A DNA stretch of 64,000 nucleotides from Cyanosarcina radialis HA8281-LM2 (GTDB taxonomy: Bacteria > Cyanobacteriota > Cyanobacteriia > Cyanobacteriales > CCAP-1448): the NCBI GenBank assembly GCA_019359615.1, contig JAHHHA010000007.1, positions 1-64,000 of the forward strand. Reading direction: 5' to 3'. Shown piece after piece: positions 45,959 to 55,101 of the stretch (position 1 is its first letter; each line of letters opens with the position of its first letter). Under the pieces are notes generated by a model. The model made no database searches, was not told the origin of the DNA, and saw only the letters and a list, made by a program, of their open reading frames with translations. Both the position numbers and the translations under genes were made by a program.

Positions 45959-46474
45959 TTATGGCAGTACCTCTTTGGGTGGGTTTATTCGACCTGAACT
46001 ATAGTCATCCCACACTTGAAAAAGTAATTTCTGTCTTGCTTTAGATGAATCACTATAAGACTGAATTTCGTTCTGTAATAATTTTTTCATTACAGGCTGT
46101 TTGGCAAGTTTCAATAATTCTTGCAGTTCTGACTCTGAAAAATCGGCTTCCAGGCGAGCAACATATTGTTCTTCAATTTTTGCCCACCCAGCTTCCCTCA
46201 CCATAATCTCGTGCAACCACTCCCTCAATTTGGCATGGCTACTTGTATCGGCTAATCCTAGATCGATGCTGTTACTAAGATACAAGTTATATCTTTTCGC
46301 GATTCCTATTTCTAAAAGGACTTCTCTCGCTAATTCCTTTTTAGATTGAGATGTGACAACTGTTTCCAAACCGACTTCTGGGGAAGTTTCCTGCTGAGGG
46401 TCAACTGCGCAAGAAGCCAGTAAAATACATAATGTCAGTAGCAATACTGAAGGCTTTACGATCGACTCGAACAT
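45959..46474 (-). CDS. lipoprotein with DUF2059-like domain
   Basis: This 171-residue protein has a lipobox LLASC (Cys about 22) after a hydrophobic stretch, so it is a likely lipoprotein. The mature part is helical and contains FSESELQELLKLAKQPVMKKL, typical of DUF2059. It is divergent from the fructosamine-kinase-like gene. The function is unknown. Confidence 0.78.
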   Translation of the reverse strand: MFESIVKPSVLLLTLCILLASCAVDPQQETSPEVGLETVVTSQSKKELAREVLLEIGIAKRYNLYLSNSIDLGLADTSSHAKLREWLHEIMVREAGWAKIEEQYVARLEADFSESELQELLKLAKQPVMKKLLQNEIQSYSDSSKARQKLLFQVWDDYSSGRINPPKEVLP

Positions 46475-46551
46475 CTAAACTCCTATCGAAAAGGATCGAT
46501 CGAGATTATAAAATAAGGTAATCAACTCTCGTATATTACTAGCAAGCGATC

Positions 46552-47415
46552 GTGTGGACAGAAATTGCCGATCGAATCTCGGAAGTCACGGGCGATAAAT
46601 TTGAGATCGAGCGCCATCGTTCTGTCGGTGGAGGTTGCATCAATCGCGGTTATGTAATTAGTAACAGCGACGATAGCACCTACTTCGTCAAACTCAACGA
46701 AGGATCTCTGGTAGAGATGTTTGCGGCTGAGGCCAAAGGATTGCAGCAAATGCGATCGACTCAAACGATCCGCGTCCCCCAGCCAATTTGTTGGGGAACG
46801 GCAGCCAATAGTTCTTATCTGGTAATGGAGTGGCTCGATCTAGGCGGTAGCGGCTCCTGGGAAGAAATGGGGAGACAATTAGCCGCGATGCACCGATCGC
46901 CTCAAAAGGAAGCTAAATTTGGTTGGGAGATAAATAATACGATCGGTTCGACTCCCCAAATTAACACCTGGACATCTGATTGGGCGGAGTTTTTCGCCAC
47001 TCAGCGGATCGGCTATCAATTAAAGTTAGCTCGGCGGCGCGGCGGCAATTTTCCCCAAGGAGAGCGATTGGTCGAGGTAATCCCGGAATTGTTATCAGAT
47101 CATCAACTATCACCTTCTATAGTCCATGGGGATTTGTGGGGAGGAAATGCCGATTTTACTGCTTCGGGGGAACCGATAATTTTTGACCCAGCTACATATA
47201 TAGGCGATCGCGAGGTCGATCTGGCCATGACCGAACTATTCGGCGGGTTTCCAGCGGGGTTTTATCGCGGCTATAACCAAGTTTTCCCACTTGAGCCAGG
47301 TTACGAGCACCGGAAAACCCTTTACAACCTCTATCACATCTTGAATCACTTCAATTTATTTGGTGGAAGCTATGGTTCTCAAGCTAATAATGCGATCGCT
47401 AAGATTTTAGGTTGA
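46552..47415 (+). CDS. fructosamine kinase family protein
   Basis: This 287-residue APH-fold kinase has SVGGGCINRGYVI near 24-36, YFVKLN near 44-49, LVMEWLDL, the catalytic loop VHGDLWGGN and IFDPATYIGDREVDLAMTELFGGF. The last is the hallmark of bacterial FN3K. It phosphorylates ketosamines so that sugars come off glycated proteins. GTG at 46552 begins the frame at the conserved N-terminus. Confidence 0.9.
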   Translation: MWTEIADRISEVTGDKFEIERHRSVGGGCINRGYVISNSDDSTYFVKLNEGSLVEMFAAEAKGLQQMRSTQTIRVPQPICWGTAANSSYLVMEWLDLGGSGSWEEMGRQLAAMHRSPQKEAKFGWEINNTIGSTPQINTWTSDWAEFFATQRIGYQLKLARRRGGNFPQGERLVEVIPELLSDHQLSPSIVHGDLWGGNADFTASGEPIIFDPATYIGDREVDLAMTELFGGFPAGFYRGYNQVFPLEPGYEHRKTLYNLYHILNHFNLFGGSYGSQANNAIAKILG

Positions 47416-47423
47416 TACCAATT

Positions 47424-47475
47424 AGAGGACTTTCGCTATGAGACAGGGGTTTTCAACCCCTGGCGGTTGTTGCCA
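47424..47475. repeat. composite dispersed repeat, partial copy 3
   Basis: AGAGGACTTTCGCTATGAG, the CAGGGGTTTTCAACCCCTG hairpin and a GCCATCAAC remnant match the repeat at 55525-55605. Confidence 0.75.
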
Positions 47476-47520
47476 TCAACCTTAATGTGCTTCGATCGCC
47501 CTTTACAATTCGCCTAAACC

Positions 47521-48471
47521 TCATTCACCCTCTCCAGCGTGATAGGAACTGCGCACCAACGGGCCGGAACGGACGTGGGAAAAGCCCATACTTTTAGCTA
47601 TTGCCCCTAACTCGTCAAACTCTTGAGGTGTCCAATATTTCTGGACGGGAAGATGTTCTAAAGAAGGACGCATATATTGTCCCAGAGTGAGGCGATCGCA
47701 ATCTACCGCCCGCAAATCTGCCAAAGCTTCGACAATCTCAGCTTCGGTTTCTCCGTGTCCCAGCATCAACCCCGATTTGGTGGGAATAGTAGAGTCAAAC
47801 TCTTTCACCCAGCGCAAAACATCTAAAGAGCGATCGTACTGCGCCCCCCGCCGCACTTTCCCTTGCAGGTGTCGTACCGTCTCGATATTGTGGTTGTAAC
47901 AAGCTGGTTTGGCCCCGACCACTGCTACTACTCGCTGCCGCTGCCTTTCTATCAAAGAAATCTCATCTGTTGCCCTGCCGCCCCAAAAATCCGGCGTTAA
48001 CACCTCAATTTCGGTTTCGGGGTTGAACTCTCGCACCGCTGCCATCGTCGCCACAAACCAACTCGCACCCCCATCGCCCAGATCGTCTCGCGCCACCGAA
48101 GTCAGAACCACATAGCGCAAGCCCAAGCTGCGTACTGCGTCTGCTACCTTTTGCGGTTCCTCTGGATCTAAAGGCATCGGGGCGTGACCTTTATCTACTT
48201 GACAAAAAGCGCAAGATCTAGTACAGGTCGGCCCCATCAGCAAAAAAGTTGCTGTCTTCTGGGCGTAGCATTCTCCTCGATTCGGACAGCGGCCCTCTTC
48301 GCAAATCGTGTGAATTTGCCGCTGCTTGATAATTCGTTGCACCGTCGAGATTTCGCTAGCTTTCCCTAAAGGCGATCGCAGCCAAGGCGGCAAAGAGGTA
48401 ATTTCCGATCGCCACTGGGCTTGATTTGTCTTTGGGCTGGCAGCATCGAGGTTTTCAATCGGGCGATCCAT
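47521..48471 (-). CDS. lipA: lipoyl synthase
   Basis: This 316-residue radical-SAM enzyme inserts two sulfurs into octanoyl groups on lipoyl-dependent enzymes. The auxiliary cluster ligands are Cys57, Cys62 and Cys68 (CX4CX5C). The radical-SAM cluster ligands are Cys83, Cys87 and Cys90. The C-terminal RSSYHAGE supplies the conserved Ser ligand. Length and motifs are complete. It stands alone here. Confidence 0.95.
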   Translation of the reverse strand: MDRPIENLDAASPKTNQAQWRSEITSLPPWLRSPLGKASEISTVQRIIKQRQIHTICEEGRCPNRGECYAQKTATFLLMGPTCTRSCAFCQVDKGHAPMPLDPEEPQKVADAVRSLGLRYVVLTSVARDDLGDGGASWFVATMAAVREFNPETEIEVLTPDFWGGRATDEISLIERQRQRVVAVVGAKPACYNHNIETVRHLQGKVRRGAQYDRSLDVLRWVKEFDSTIPTKSGLMLGHGETEAEIVEALADLRAVDCDRLTLGQYMRPSLEHLPVQKYWTPQEFDELGAIAKSMGFSHVRSGPLVRSSYHAGEGE

Positions 48472-48826
48472 ATACTAGTGTATGAAAAATAGTTTTCTCG
48501 TACCCAAGCGATCGCGATCGCTAAGAGATGGGTATTCTATAGTAGTGTAACTAGGCAGAAATCAGTAACAAGGCAGAACATTGTCAAAACTTTACCAATT
48601 AATCCTTTTGACTTTTGAGTTTTGTTTGGGCAAAACATTTGGCGAAAAACCTTTAGGCTCGACCGAAATGCGATCGCCCCGAAGCTCTATCCTTACTACT
48701 ATTTGCTGGGATCGTAGTGGCAGTAGTCTCTATTTCGAGGAAACTGCATCTGCTGAGGATTTTTAAATTGTTAAGCATTTAACTATATGGCTGTAGTCGT
48801 TTTAATGAATTATAAAGGAGTCGATC
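48472..48826. other. lipA / response-regulator divergent spacer
   Basis: These 355 bases have no convincing gene. A 61-codon frame at 48581-48766 has no ribosome site or family resemblance. AAAGGAG just before 48827 belongs to the next gene. Confidence 0.5.
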
Positions 48827-49387
48827 GTGACAACTCATAAAATCCTGGTTATTGATGATAGCGGAGTGATCAGAAAGACGGTGAGAGAAATGTTACCAGC
48901 GGGTAACTTTGAAGTTCTCGAAGCCAAAGATGGCGCGGAGGGCATGAATTTAATCCGTCAGGAACGTCCGAATCTAATTATGTTAGATTTCATCTTACCG
49001 AAGCTCAGCGGCTGGGAGATCTTTCAGCAGATTCAAGTGCAGCCAGAACTGCAAAAGATTCCTTTAGTGGTGATGTCAGGTCGGAAAGAAGAAGTAACTG
49101 GAAAAATTGCCGAACCCTTTGAATATTTTGAATTTATTGAAAAACCTTTTGATAAAAGGGGACTGACAGAAGCAATTAAAGAGGCGATGCGCAAAGCCAG
49201 ATTGCGCCCCACGGTCTTGTCATCTACTTCCGCGCAGTCAAGCTCCACCTCAGAAGCCTCAGCCTCAACTGCCAGTGCGGCTGAAATTCAGTTGCTCAAC
49301 AACAAAATCAGCCAAATGCAGTTAGAAATTGATGGTTTGAAAAAACAAATGGCTCAAGTTTTGGCTTTTATCAAACAGAAAATGTAA
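48827..49387 (+). CDS. response regulator with coiled-coil tail
   Basis: The 186-residue protein has a receiver domain (5-125) with Asp10/Asp11, phospho-acceptor Asp54 (MLDFILP) and the Lys in IEKPFDKRG. A Ser/Thr/Ala-rich linker (about 130-155) and a heptad coiled coil (IQLLNNKISQMQLEIDGLKKQM) follow. There is no DNA-binding output domain, so it is a CheY/PatA-like protein likely to act through protein contacts. GTG 48827 follows AAAGGAG. Confidence 0.9.
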   Translation: MTTHKILVIDDSGVIRKTVREMLPAGNFEVLEAKDGAEGMNLIRQERPNLIMLDFILPKLSGWEIFQQIQVQPELQKIPLVVMSGRKEEVTGKIAEPFEYFEFIEKPFDKRGLTEAIKEAMRKARLRPTVLSSTSAQSSSTSEASASTASAAEIQLLNNKISQMQLEIDGLKKQMAQVLAFIKQKM

Positions 49388-49465
49388 TTGAGGAGTTCAG
49401 AAGTTCAGGAGTTCAGGAGGTTAGGAAGTGTGAAGTGTTGAGTGTTGAGTGTTGAGTTAAAAATT

Positions 49466-49513
49466 CTCCCCATCTCCCCATCTCCCCATCTCCCCATCTC
49501 CCCATCTCCCCAT
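49466..49513. repeat. octamer tandem repeat CTCCCCAT x6
   Basis: Six perfect units, the complement of the coaX array, lie between the response-regulator and ffh stops. A GTGTTGA/GTTCAGGA-type repeat precedes it at about 49392-49455. Confidence 0.95.
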
Positions 49514-49520
49514 CTTTACC

Positions 49521-50942
49521 TTACAAGTCCCCAAACCCTTTTTTCTTCTTGTCCTTTTTCTTTTTAGACTTAGCAGCGCCGCCAGGATAGCCGCGATGAC
49601 CGGGTGGGGTTCTGCCGCCCATGCCGTCAAACATTCCCGGCATTCGGCCTTGGCTCATATCTTGCATGAACGATCGCATTTGAGTAAATTTAGTCACCAA
49701 GGCGTTGACATCTGATTCGTCGAACCCAGAACCGTTGGCAATCCGGCGGCGACGGGCAGGAGAACCGGCCAGTAAATCGGGATTTTGGCGTTCTTCTTTG
49801 GTCATGGAATTAATCATGGCCTCGGCCCGCTTGAGTTCGACTTCTCCTTTTTGCAACTGTTCGCCAGATAATTTACCCATGCCAGGGATCATTTTCATAA
49901 TCCCGCCCAGCGAACCCATATTTTTCAGCAGCCGCATCTGCTTGAGAAAGTCGGTGAAATCGAATTTCGCCTCCATGATTTTCTCTTGCATTTTGGCGGC
50001 ATCGGCGATGTCGATCTCTTCTTGGGCTTTTTCAACCAGGGTGAGAACGTCTCCCATCCCTAGAATGCGAGATGCCATGCGATCGGGATAAAAGGGTTGC
50101 AGAGCCTCGACTTTTTCCCCAACCCCGACAAACTTAATTGGCTGACCGGAAATTTGCCGGACAGAAAGGGCGGCCCCGCCGCGAGTATCCCCATCTAGTT
50201 TGGTGAGAATGGCCCCAGTAATGCCGATTTCTTCGTGGAAGGTGCGAGTGAGGTTGGCGGCTTCTTGCCCCATCATTGAGTCCACCACCAACAGGGTTTC
50301 GTCGGGTTGGATGGTTTCTTTAATTCGGGCTAACTCCGCCATCATGTTCCGATCGATTTGCAATCGTCCTGCGGTATCGACGATGACGGTATCGACACCG
50401 AGTTCTTTGGCTTTTTCTATCCCTTGGCGGGCAATTTCTACCGGATCGGCATCACTACCGAGTTCAAAGACGGGGACTTTAATTTGTTCCCCTAAAGTCA
50501 GCAATTGATCGATCGCCGCTGGTCGATAAACGTCGGTAGCGACTAACAGGGCAGTGCGATCGCTTTTGGCCAAGTGCAAGGCCAGCTTGGCGGTGGCGGT
50601 GGTTTTCCCGCTACCCTGCAATCCAGCCATGAGAACGACTGTCGGCGCTCTTTCGGACTGGGCTAGAGGGACGTTAGTTTCCCCCATCACCTCAACTAAT
50701 TGGTCGTAGACAATTTTGATAAATTGCTGGTCGGGACGCACGCCAGAAATGACATCTGCTCCCATGGCGTTGGTTTCGACCTCAGCCACAAAATCTTTGA
50801 CTACCTGAAGGTTGACATCTGCGGCCAACAGGGCGCGACGCACTTCTTTCAGGGCATCTTGGATGTTCGACTGGCGGATTTTATCTTGACCGCGCAGTTT
50901 CTTCCAGGCACTTTCCAAACTTTCGGCTAGGGCATCAAACAT
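49521..50942 (-). CDS. ffh: signal recognition particle protein Ffh (SRP54)
   Basis: This roughly 473-residue protein has an N domain, a GTPase G domain (GLQGSGKTTATAKLA, DTAGR, TKLDGD) and a methionine-rich M domain. It ends in a glycine-rich and Lys-rich tail (KSKKKKDKKKKGFG). It binds signal sequences and 4.5S RNA for co-translational targeting. ATG 50942 (MFDALAESL) is preferred to 50960 because it is the conserved start. Confidence 0.94.
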   Translation of the reverse strand: MFDALAESLESAWKKLRGQDKIRQSNIQDALKEVRRALLAADVNLQVVKDFVAEVETNAMGADVISGVRPDQQFIKIVYDQLVEVMGETNVPLAQSERAPTVVLMAGLQGSGKTTATAKLALHLAKSDRTALLVATDVYRPAAIDQLLTLGEQIKVPVFELGSDADPVEIARQGIEKAKELGVDTVIVDTAGRLQIDRNMMAELARIKETIQPDETLLVVDSMMGQEAANLTRTFHEEIGITGAILTKLDGDTRGGAALSVRQISGQPIKFVGVGEKVEALQPFYPDRMASRILGMGDVLTLVEKAQEEIDIADAAKMQEKIMEAKFDFTDFLKQMRLLKNMGSLGGIMKMIPGMGKLSGEQLQKGEVELKRAEAMINSMTKEERQNPDLLAGSPARRRRIANGSGFDESDVNALVTKFTQMRSFMQDMSQGRMPGMFDGMGGRTPPGHRGYPGGAAKSKKKKDKKKKGFGDL

Positions 50943-51069
50943 AAATCTATCTTTTCTCAAACGATCGCCTGTTCTTAGTATCGAACATTCCAGGACTTAC
51001 GCCAGACCTCTAGTGTATCGGCTATGCCGCAGGAAGATGCAGCTAGATATAGCGTTTCTCAAATTAGTG

Positions 51070-51150
51070 AAATCCAGACCTAACCCCCCTACCCCCCTTC
51101 CCTTGTAGGGAAGGGGGAAAGCCCCTCCCCTCGCAGGGGAGGGGTTTGGG
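51070..51150. repeat. C/G-rich palindromic repeat
   Basis: CCCTTCCCTTGTAGGGAAGGG and CCCCTCCCCTCGCAGGGGAGGGG arms lie between ffh and the catalase-like gene. They are of the same general type as the palindromes at 15.0 and 53.8 kb. Confidence 0.7.
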
Positions 51151-51198
51151 GAGAGGTCAAAATGTATCGCATCAAATCGAGAACTGCTATATTTAGGA

Positions 51199-52236
51199 TT
51201 AATTCTCTATAGGTTCTCGGCGCGGGGTCTGGTTCATCTGATGGCGAAACTTGGAAACCATCTCGTAGACCTTGCGGCGAACGCGATTGGTATTGCCTAA
51301 CGGTTGATGTTCCGGTAAGGTATGCCACGGCGTGAACGATAAATTTTCTGCGAACTCCATCTGTGCGGGCGAATCGAAACTCTGTACTGGAATGCGGATG
51401 GTAGCAACTTTTTCAAAGGGCGACAAAGCCTCATCCCAAACAATAGTCGCATCTTCGATCGGCATCTTGACAGGATCGGTTTGCAACTGCACTAAAAAGT
51501 CAAAATCAACCTCTTCGGTCTTTAATTGCTCTGCCATGACTTCTTGTAAAAAATCCGATCCTGGGGCAGCAGGCATGGGATCGACTTTAGAGGAGCGAGG
51601 CTTGGCCGAAAATTTGATGGCATGGGGACCGAGCTTGGAGGGAGTCTGACTCCAATACTGAATTTGTAGCGGGTTAGAGACGCTCTTCTGGGTGGCAGAT
51701 AAAAGATTCTTGAACTCGTGCCAGCGCCATTTAAACGGATTCCAGCCGAAAAAGAACGACAGCAAATTTCCTCGACTAAATGCGGAGATAAAAACTACAT
51801 AGTCGGCGGTGTTTCTGACAAAGAACGCTTGGTTATTTGCCAAGATAAAATCCTGAGTCGTCTCAGACTTTTCCTCTTCCAACACTTTCTCACCCTCGAC
51901 TCCCAGTAATTTAATCGACATCCCGTGGGCATCTTTCTGGGTATCCGGTTTCATTTGTGCCGAACTCGAAGAAAACCGAATCCAAGCTTGATACGTTCGC
52001 GGTTCTTTGAATACGCCGTAACGAAGTCGCTCTGGAAGATTGTCATCGACGATAAATTCAGCTTGGACGCAACCGTGAGCTTTGGGGTGTTGGTCGCGCC
52101 GCACGGGTCGTATGCCTTGTTGATAGTCGCGATCGAGTTGTTGTTCGATCGCCTCCTGGATTTTCTGTATATCTGCTTCCTCCCCCGGAGGCGGATATTC
52201 TCGACCGAGTTCTAAAGTGGCATCTGTTTTACTCAT
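51199..52236 (-). CDS. catalase-like heme protein
   Basis: This 345-residue protein is of the small catalase-related family (SrpA/allene-oxide-synthase-like). QHPKAHGCVQAEF near 51-63 resembles the distal-His region of catalases. RYGVFKEPRTYQAWIRFSSS follows, and later DAHGMSIKLLG. It is much shorter than true catalases, so peroxide or lipid-hydroperoxide metabolism is likelier than H2O2 dismutation. It lies 53 bases after the DyP gene on the same strand. Confidence 0.78.
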   Translation of the reverse strand: MSKTDATLELGREYPPPGEEADIQKIQEAIEQQLDRDYQQGIRPVRRDQHPKAHGCVQAEFIVDDNLPERLRYGVFKEPRTYQAWIRFSSSSAQMKPDTQKDAHGMSIKLLGVEGEKVLEEEKSETTQDFILANNQAFFVRNTADYVVFISAFSRGNLLSFFFGWNPFKWRWHEFKNLLSATQKSVSNPLQIQYWSQTPSKLGPHAIKFSAKPRSSKVDPMPAAPGSDFLQEVMAEQLKTEEVDFDFLVQLQTDPVKMPIEDATIVWDEALSPFEKVATIRIPVQSFDSPAQMEFAENLSFTPWHTLPEHQPLGNTNRVRRKVYEMVSKFRHQMNQTPRREPIEN

Positions 52237-52269
52237 ATTTCTCGCGTCCCTTTATAGGTGTGGTAATTT

Positions 52270-52297
52270 CATAATTCATAATTCATAATTCATAATT
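52270..52297. repeat. heptamer CATAATT x4
   Basis: Four copies lie in the short gap between the DyP and catalase-like genes and run into the DyP stop region. Confidence 0.9.
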
Positions 52298-53708
52298 TTT
52301 TGACCCCTGCGAGGAAGTACAAAGCCGAAATACTGGGCAAAAAGAAGTAGCCGCCACCTTTGACTGAGACAAAACGGGGCAAATCGGTCAGTCGCCGACG
52401 CAGCAATTCGTGCTGGATCGTCATGCCGTCAGAGCCATCGTTATCCCCCAGCAGCGGATCTTTCTCGTCGTATAAGCCGTTGAATTTCCGGTTATCGATC
52501 CAGGTTTGCTGGACGAACTCAAACTGCCGCTGGATATTGGCATTGATAGAAAAGAACAGAACACCACGATCCTTACGGTCATCCTCAAAAATTCCTGGAG
52601 GTAACTTCTCGCCGTAAAGCGCCCCGCGTCGCACTAGGCGATGGCGGTTAACGCTTTTAATCGAGTCTTGAGGATTATCTCCCAGAGAATCGCGGGGGTT
52701 GACCCGGCGAACGTGCGCCCCTAGAGGACAGCGATATCCTCTAGGATCTTTTTCCATGTAATAGAAGTCGTTCTCAAAAGGCTTTGAAGGATCTTCGCGA
52801 TCGGGGGAATTTACCAAAGGAGTGCCATCGGGCCAGCGCCCCACCAACTTAGCCGCCCCTAATTCCCTTTCTGATTCGCTGAAGTTATCTCTGATATATC
52901 TGCGGAATCCAGCCACATCTTGATGCAGCTTGCGAAATACTAGATAGGTGCCGTTGCGTCCCAAGTCTTTTTGCTGCCCTTCGTTCGACTCTGGTTTCAA
53001 GTTGTTGTGGATATCGTCGCCAGCGGGGACAGTGGGCGTGGATGGTAGCAACTCGTACTCGTTCGGATAGCCTAAAATAAACTCCCCAGGTTTGATGACA
53101 GGTTGGTTGTCTGTATGTTTTCTAGGACTACCCTCAATGTTGGGCTGCGAGATCGCATCCTGGAAGCCAAAATGCTCTCTATCGTCGTCAGGTGGGGGTA
53201 AATATCCATGTTGTACCTCGCCCGCCAGTCGCAGGCTGTGGGACTGGGCTAGATCTATCTGGATTTGGCAGAGTTTTTCGATTTCGTTTGGCTGCCCTTG
53301 GACTATTAACAGGGCGTGGATTTCTGGCTTGGCTGTTCGATCGCCGCCAATCTCCCAGTTTTGGGGGGCGCTGTCTCCCGTATCGCCCAAGCGTCGCGAT
53401 CGCGCCTCTTCCGCTATGCCTTCAACAAATTCTGGGGAAAAGGTTTCGATCGACTTTTGCTTCAGTCCCATTGCGGCCAGTCCTTGGCAGGTGAAGGCAA
53501 CGTTCAGAGCCAATTCGGGTTTCTGGATTTTGCCATCAGGTCCCACGGGCCACTCGACACCAGTAGTTATTTGAGGGGCGATCTTCGCCAGCCATGCTTT
53601 AGCCTTAGCAGGATCGTCCGCGTGCAGAAAGAGATAACTAGAGTGTGAAAGATGACCGTAACCAGTGATGATGATTCCTTGAATATCTTGGGTTTCGAGG
53701 TCAGTCAT
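52290..53708 (-). CDS. DyP-type heme peroxidase
   Basis: This 472-residue dye-decolorising peroxidase has the distal GFQDA motif with Asp184 (family GxxDG variant). The proximal heme ligand is His332 in GAHVRRVNPRD. The length suits the larger C/D (class V) type, such as the enzyme known from Nostoc. No Tat or Sec signal is visible, so it is cytoplasmic. ATG 53708 is used, because the longer frame to 53777 reads into a dispersed repeat. It is flanked by two same-strand genes likely to form one operon. Confidence 0.9.
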   Translation of the reverse strand: MTDLETQDIQGIIITGYGHLSHSSYLFLHADDPAKAKAWLAKIAPQITTGVEWPVGPDGKIQKPELALNVAFTCQGLAAMGLKQKSIETFSPEFVEGIAEEARSRRLGDTGDSAPQNWEIGGDRTAKPEIHALLIVQGQPNEIEKLCQIQIDLAQSHSLRLAGEVQHGYLPPPDDDREHFGFQDAISQPNIEGSPRKHTDNQPVIKPGEFILGYPNEYELLPSTPTVPAGDDIHNNLKPESNEGQQKDLGRNGTYLVFRKLHQDVAGFRRYIRDNFSESERELGAAKLVGRWPDGTPLVNSPDREDPSKPFENDFYYMEKDPRGYRCPLGAHVRRVNPRDSLGDNPQDSIKSVNRHRLVRRGALYGEKLPPGIFEDDRKDRGVLFFSINANIQRQFEFVQQTWIDNRKFNGLYDEKDPLLGDNDGSDGMTIQHELLRRRLTDLPRFVSVKGGGYFFLPSISALYFLAGVKKL

Positions 53709-53740
53709 TGTATCTTTGCTCCTCAAGGATCGGGTGATGC

Positions 53741-53877
53741 TAAATCCGGTTATTAAAAGCATGAATCCAGCCCTCACCCCCTCCCCTCTCCCACCTCACC
53801 CTGCCCTCTCCTACAAGGAGAGGGAAAAGGAAGTTTCTTTTTATTGGAGAGGGGTGCCGGAGGCGGGGTGAGGGCAA
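53741..53877. repeat. dispersed palindromic repeat, copy 2 (uninterrupted)
   Basis: TAAATCCGGTTATTAAAAGC leads into a CCCTCTCCTACAAGGAGAGGG hairpin and GGAAGTTTCTTTTTA. It is the intact counterpart of the split repeat at 15.0-15.3 kb. Its first part is repeated at 57684-57758. Confidence 0.88.
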
Positions 53878-53925
53878 ACAACTTTTGCTAAGTGGATTTC
53901 ATATCATGCTCTCTCGCGATCGAAC

Positions 53926-55101
53926 TTACAAATTATAAGCACCCGTTAAAAACCGAGTGACGGCTCTGCTGAGTTCGAGATCGTTGAGAATATTCTTGAC
54001 CGTAAGATCGGGATAAGCGCTGTAGAAAACCTGAGTTGGGACTTGGTAATAGCGAATGATCTGCTTAAATCCTTCGATGTCGCGGCATCCACCCGTCGGG
54101 AAATTTATCGCACTGCCCCAAATGCTATTCATTCCCGTGCTGGCAAGGTCTACAAAATCGTCAATATAGTTTTCCCAACTCCCGTCGTAATTGCTTTCAA
54201 ACAGCAAATTCTCACCGTTATCGATGATGACCCAGCGGGCAAAGTGGATCGTAGCAATACCGTTCAGAGTACCCGGTTTAGTTTGAGGCCGTTTTTGGGC
54301 TTCCCCCAAAACCCATTTGAGTAAAGCTCGCTGGAACCACTGCGGTCTAATCGGTGAAACGATCGTCATTTGATTTTGCACTAGTACCGACTTATCTTCA
54401 ATCTGTGCCAACTGCTTAATCAGGTCTGGTTTTAAGGCGACTGGGTGGCGATTTTTTTTCCCAGGGCGCACGCCTACGAGCCATTCGATCGCCCTAGCAC
54501 GCAGCGATAGTTGAGGTTGGCGATCGATCTTTTCACCGGGCGACCATTTAGTCCCAGAGGATGTTGGTGTCGTGCGGGGCAGCAATTTAGATAACTGGTC
54601 TAACCATGTTTTGGCTTCCTGACGGTCTAGACCATCTAAGATTCGATCGATGGTTGTTCTCGTCTCCATCCCGTTGAGGATATTCTCGACTGTCGCTCCA
54701 GGAATGCCCACATAGAAGGTGTTAGCTTTAACTGAATGCTGTTGGATGAACTCTCCAAACAGCGTCGGGTCTTTGGCCGTACTAGGATCGTAATCGACAC
54801 ATTTGCTCCAGATCGATTCCATCCCCGAACCGATTTTTTCTACGAGTTCCTTCATGTAGTTTTCAAAAGTGCCATCGTAGTTGCTAGTAAAAAGCAAGCG
54901 CGGCTGTTTCGGATCGGTACCTAAGCCTCGATCTTTTAAAATTACCCATCGAGCGAAATGAGTCGATGGCGTGTCGCGGAAACGAACGTATTGATTTTCT
55001 TCAATATTGTTGCCGATTTCAGTCAAAATTGCGGTGAGAGCCTCAACTTCAACTTCTGTATCCTTAATCGGAACGATGACTGTTAATGCGTTTTGTTCCA
55101 T
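53926..55101 (-). CDS. two-domain protein of unknown function beside DyP and catalase-like genes
   Basis: This 391-residue protein is built from two related halves, about 20-165 and 265-391. Each half carries HFARWVI, a segment LLF(T/E)SNYDG(T/S)(F/W)ENY, then GM(E/N)SIW and a Pro-Gly or Gly-rich turn. The repeated halves suggest a pseudo-dimer with conserved His, Arg, Trp, Asn and Tyr around a pocket. I do not recognise the family. Its position as first gene of the heme-peroxidase string suggests a role in peroxide or lipid-oxygenation chemistry. Confidence 0.75.
   Translation of the reverse strand: MEQNALTVIVPIKDTEVEVEALTAILTEIGNNIEENQYVRFRDTPSTHFARWVILKDRGLGTDPKQPRLLFTSNYDGTFENYMKELVEKIGSGMESIWSKCVDYDPSTAKDPTLFGEFIQQHSVKANTFYVGIPGATVENILNGMETRTTIDRILDGLDRQEAKTWLDQLSKLLPRTTPTSSGTKWSPGEKIDRQPQLSLRARAIEWLVGVRPGKKNRHPVALKPDLIKQLAQIEDKSVLVQNQMTIVSPIRPQWFQRALLKWVLGEAQKRPQTKPGTLNGIATIHFARWVIIDNGENLLFESNYDGSWENYIDDFVDLASTGMNSIWGSAINFPTGGCRDIEGFKQIIRYYQVPTQVFYSAYPDLTVKNILNDLELSRAVTRFLTGAYNL

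Noticed and set aside
48581-48766. 61-codon frame before the response regulator
   Set aside because: No ribosome site and no recognisable domain.
53709-53777. Upstream start extending the DyP peroxidase
   Set aside because: The extra 23 residues come from the dispersed repeat also present at 57684, where they precede no peroxidase.
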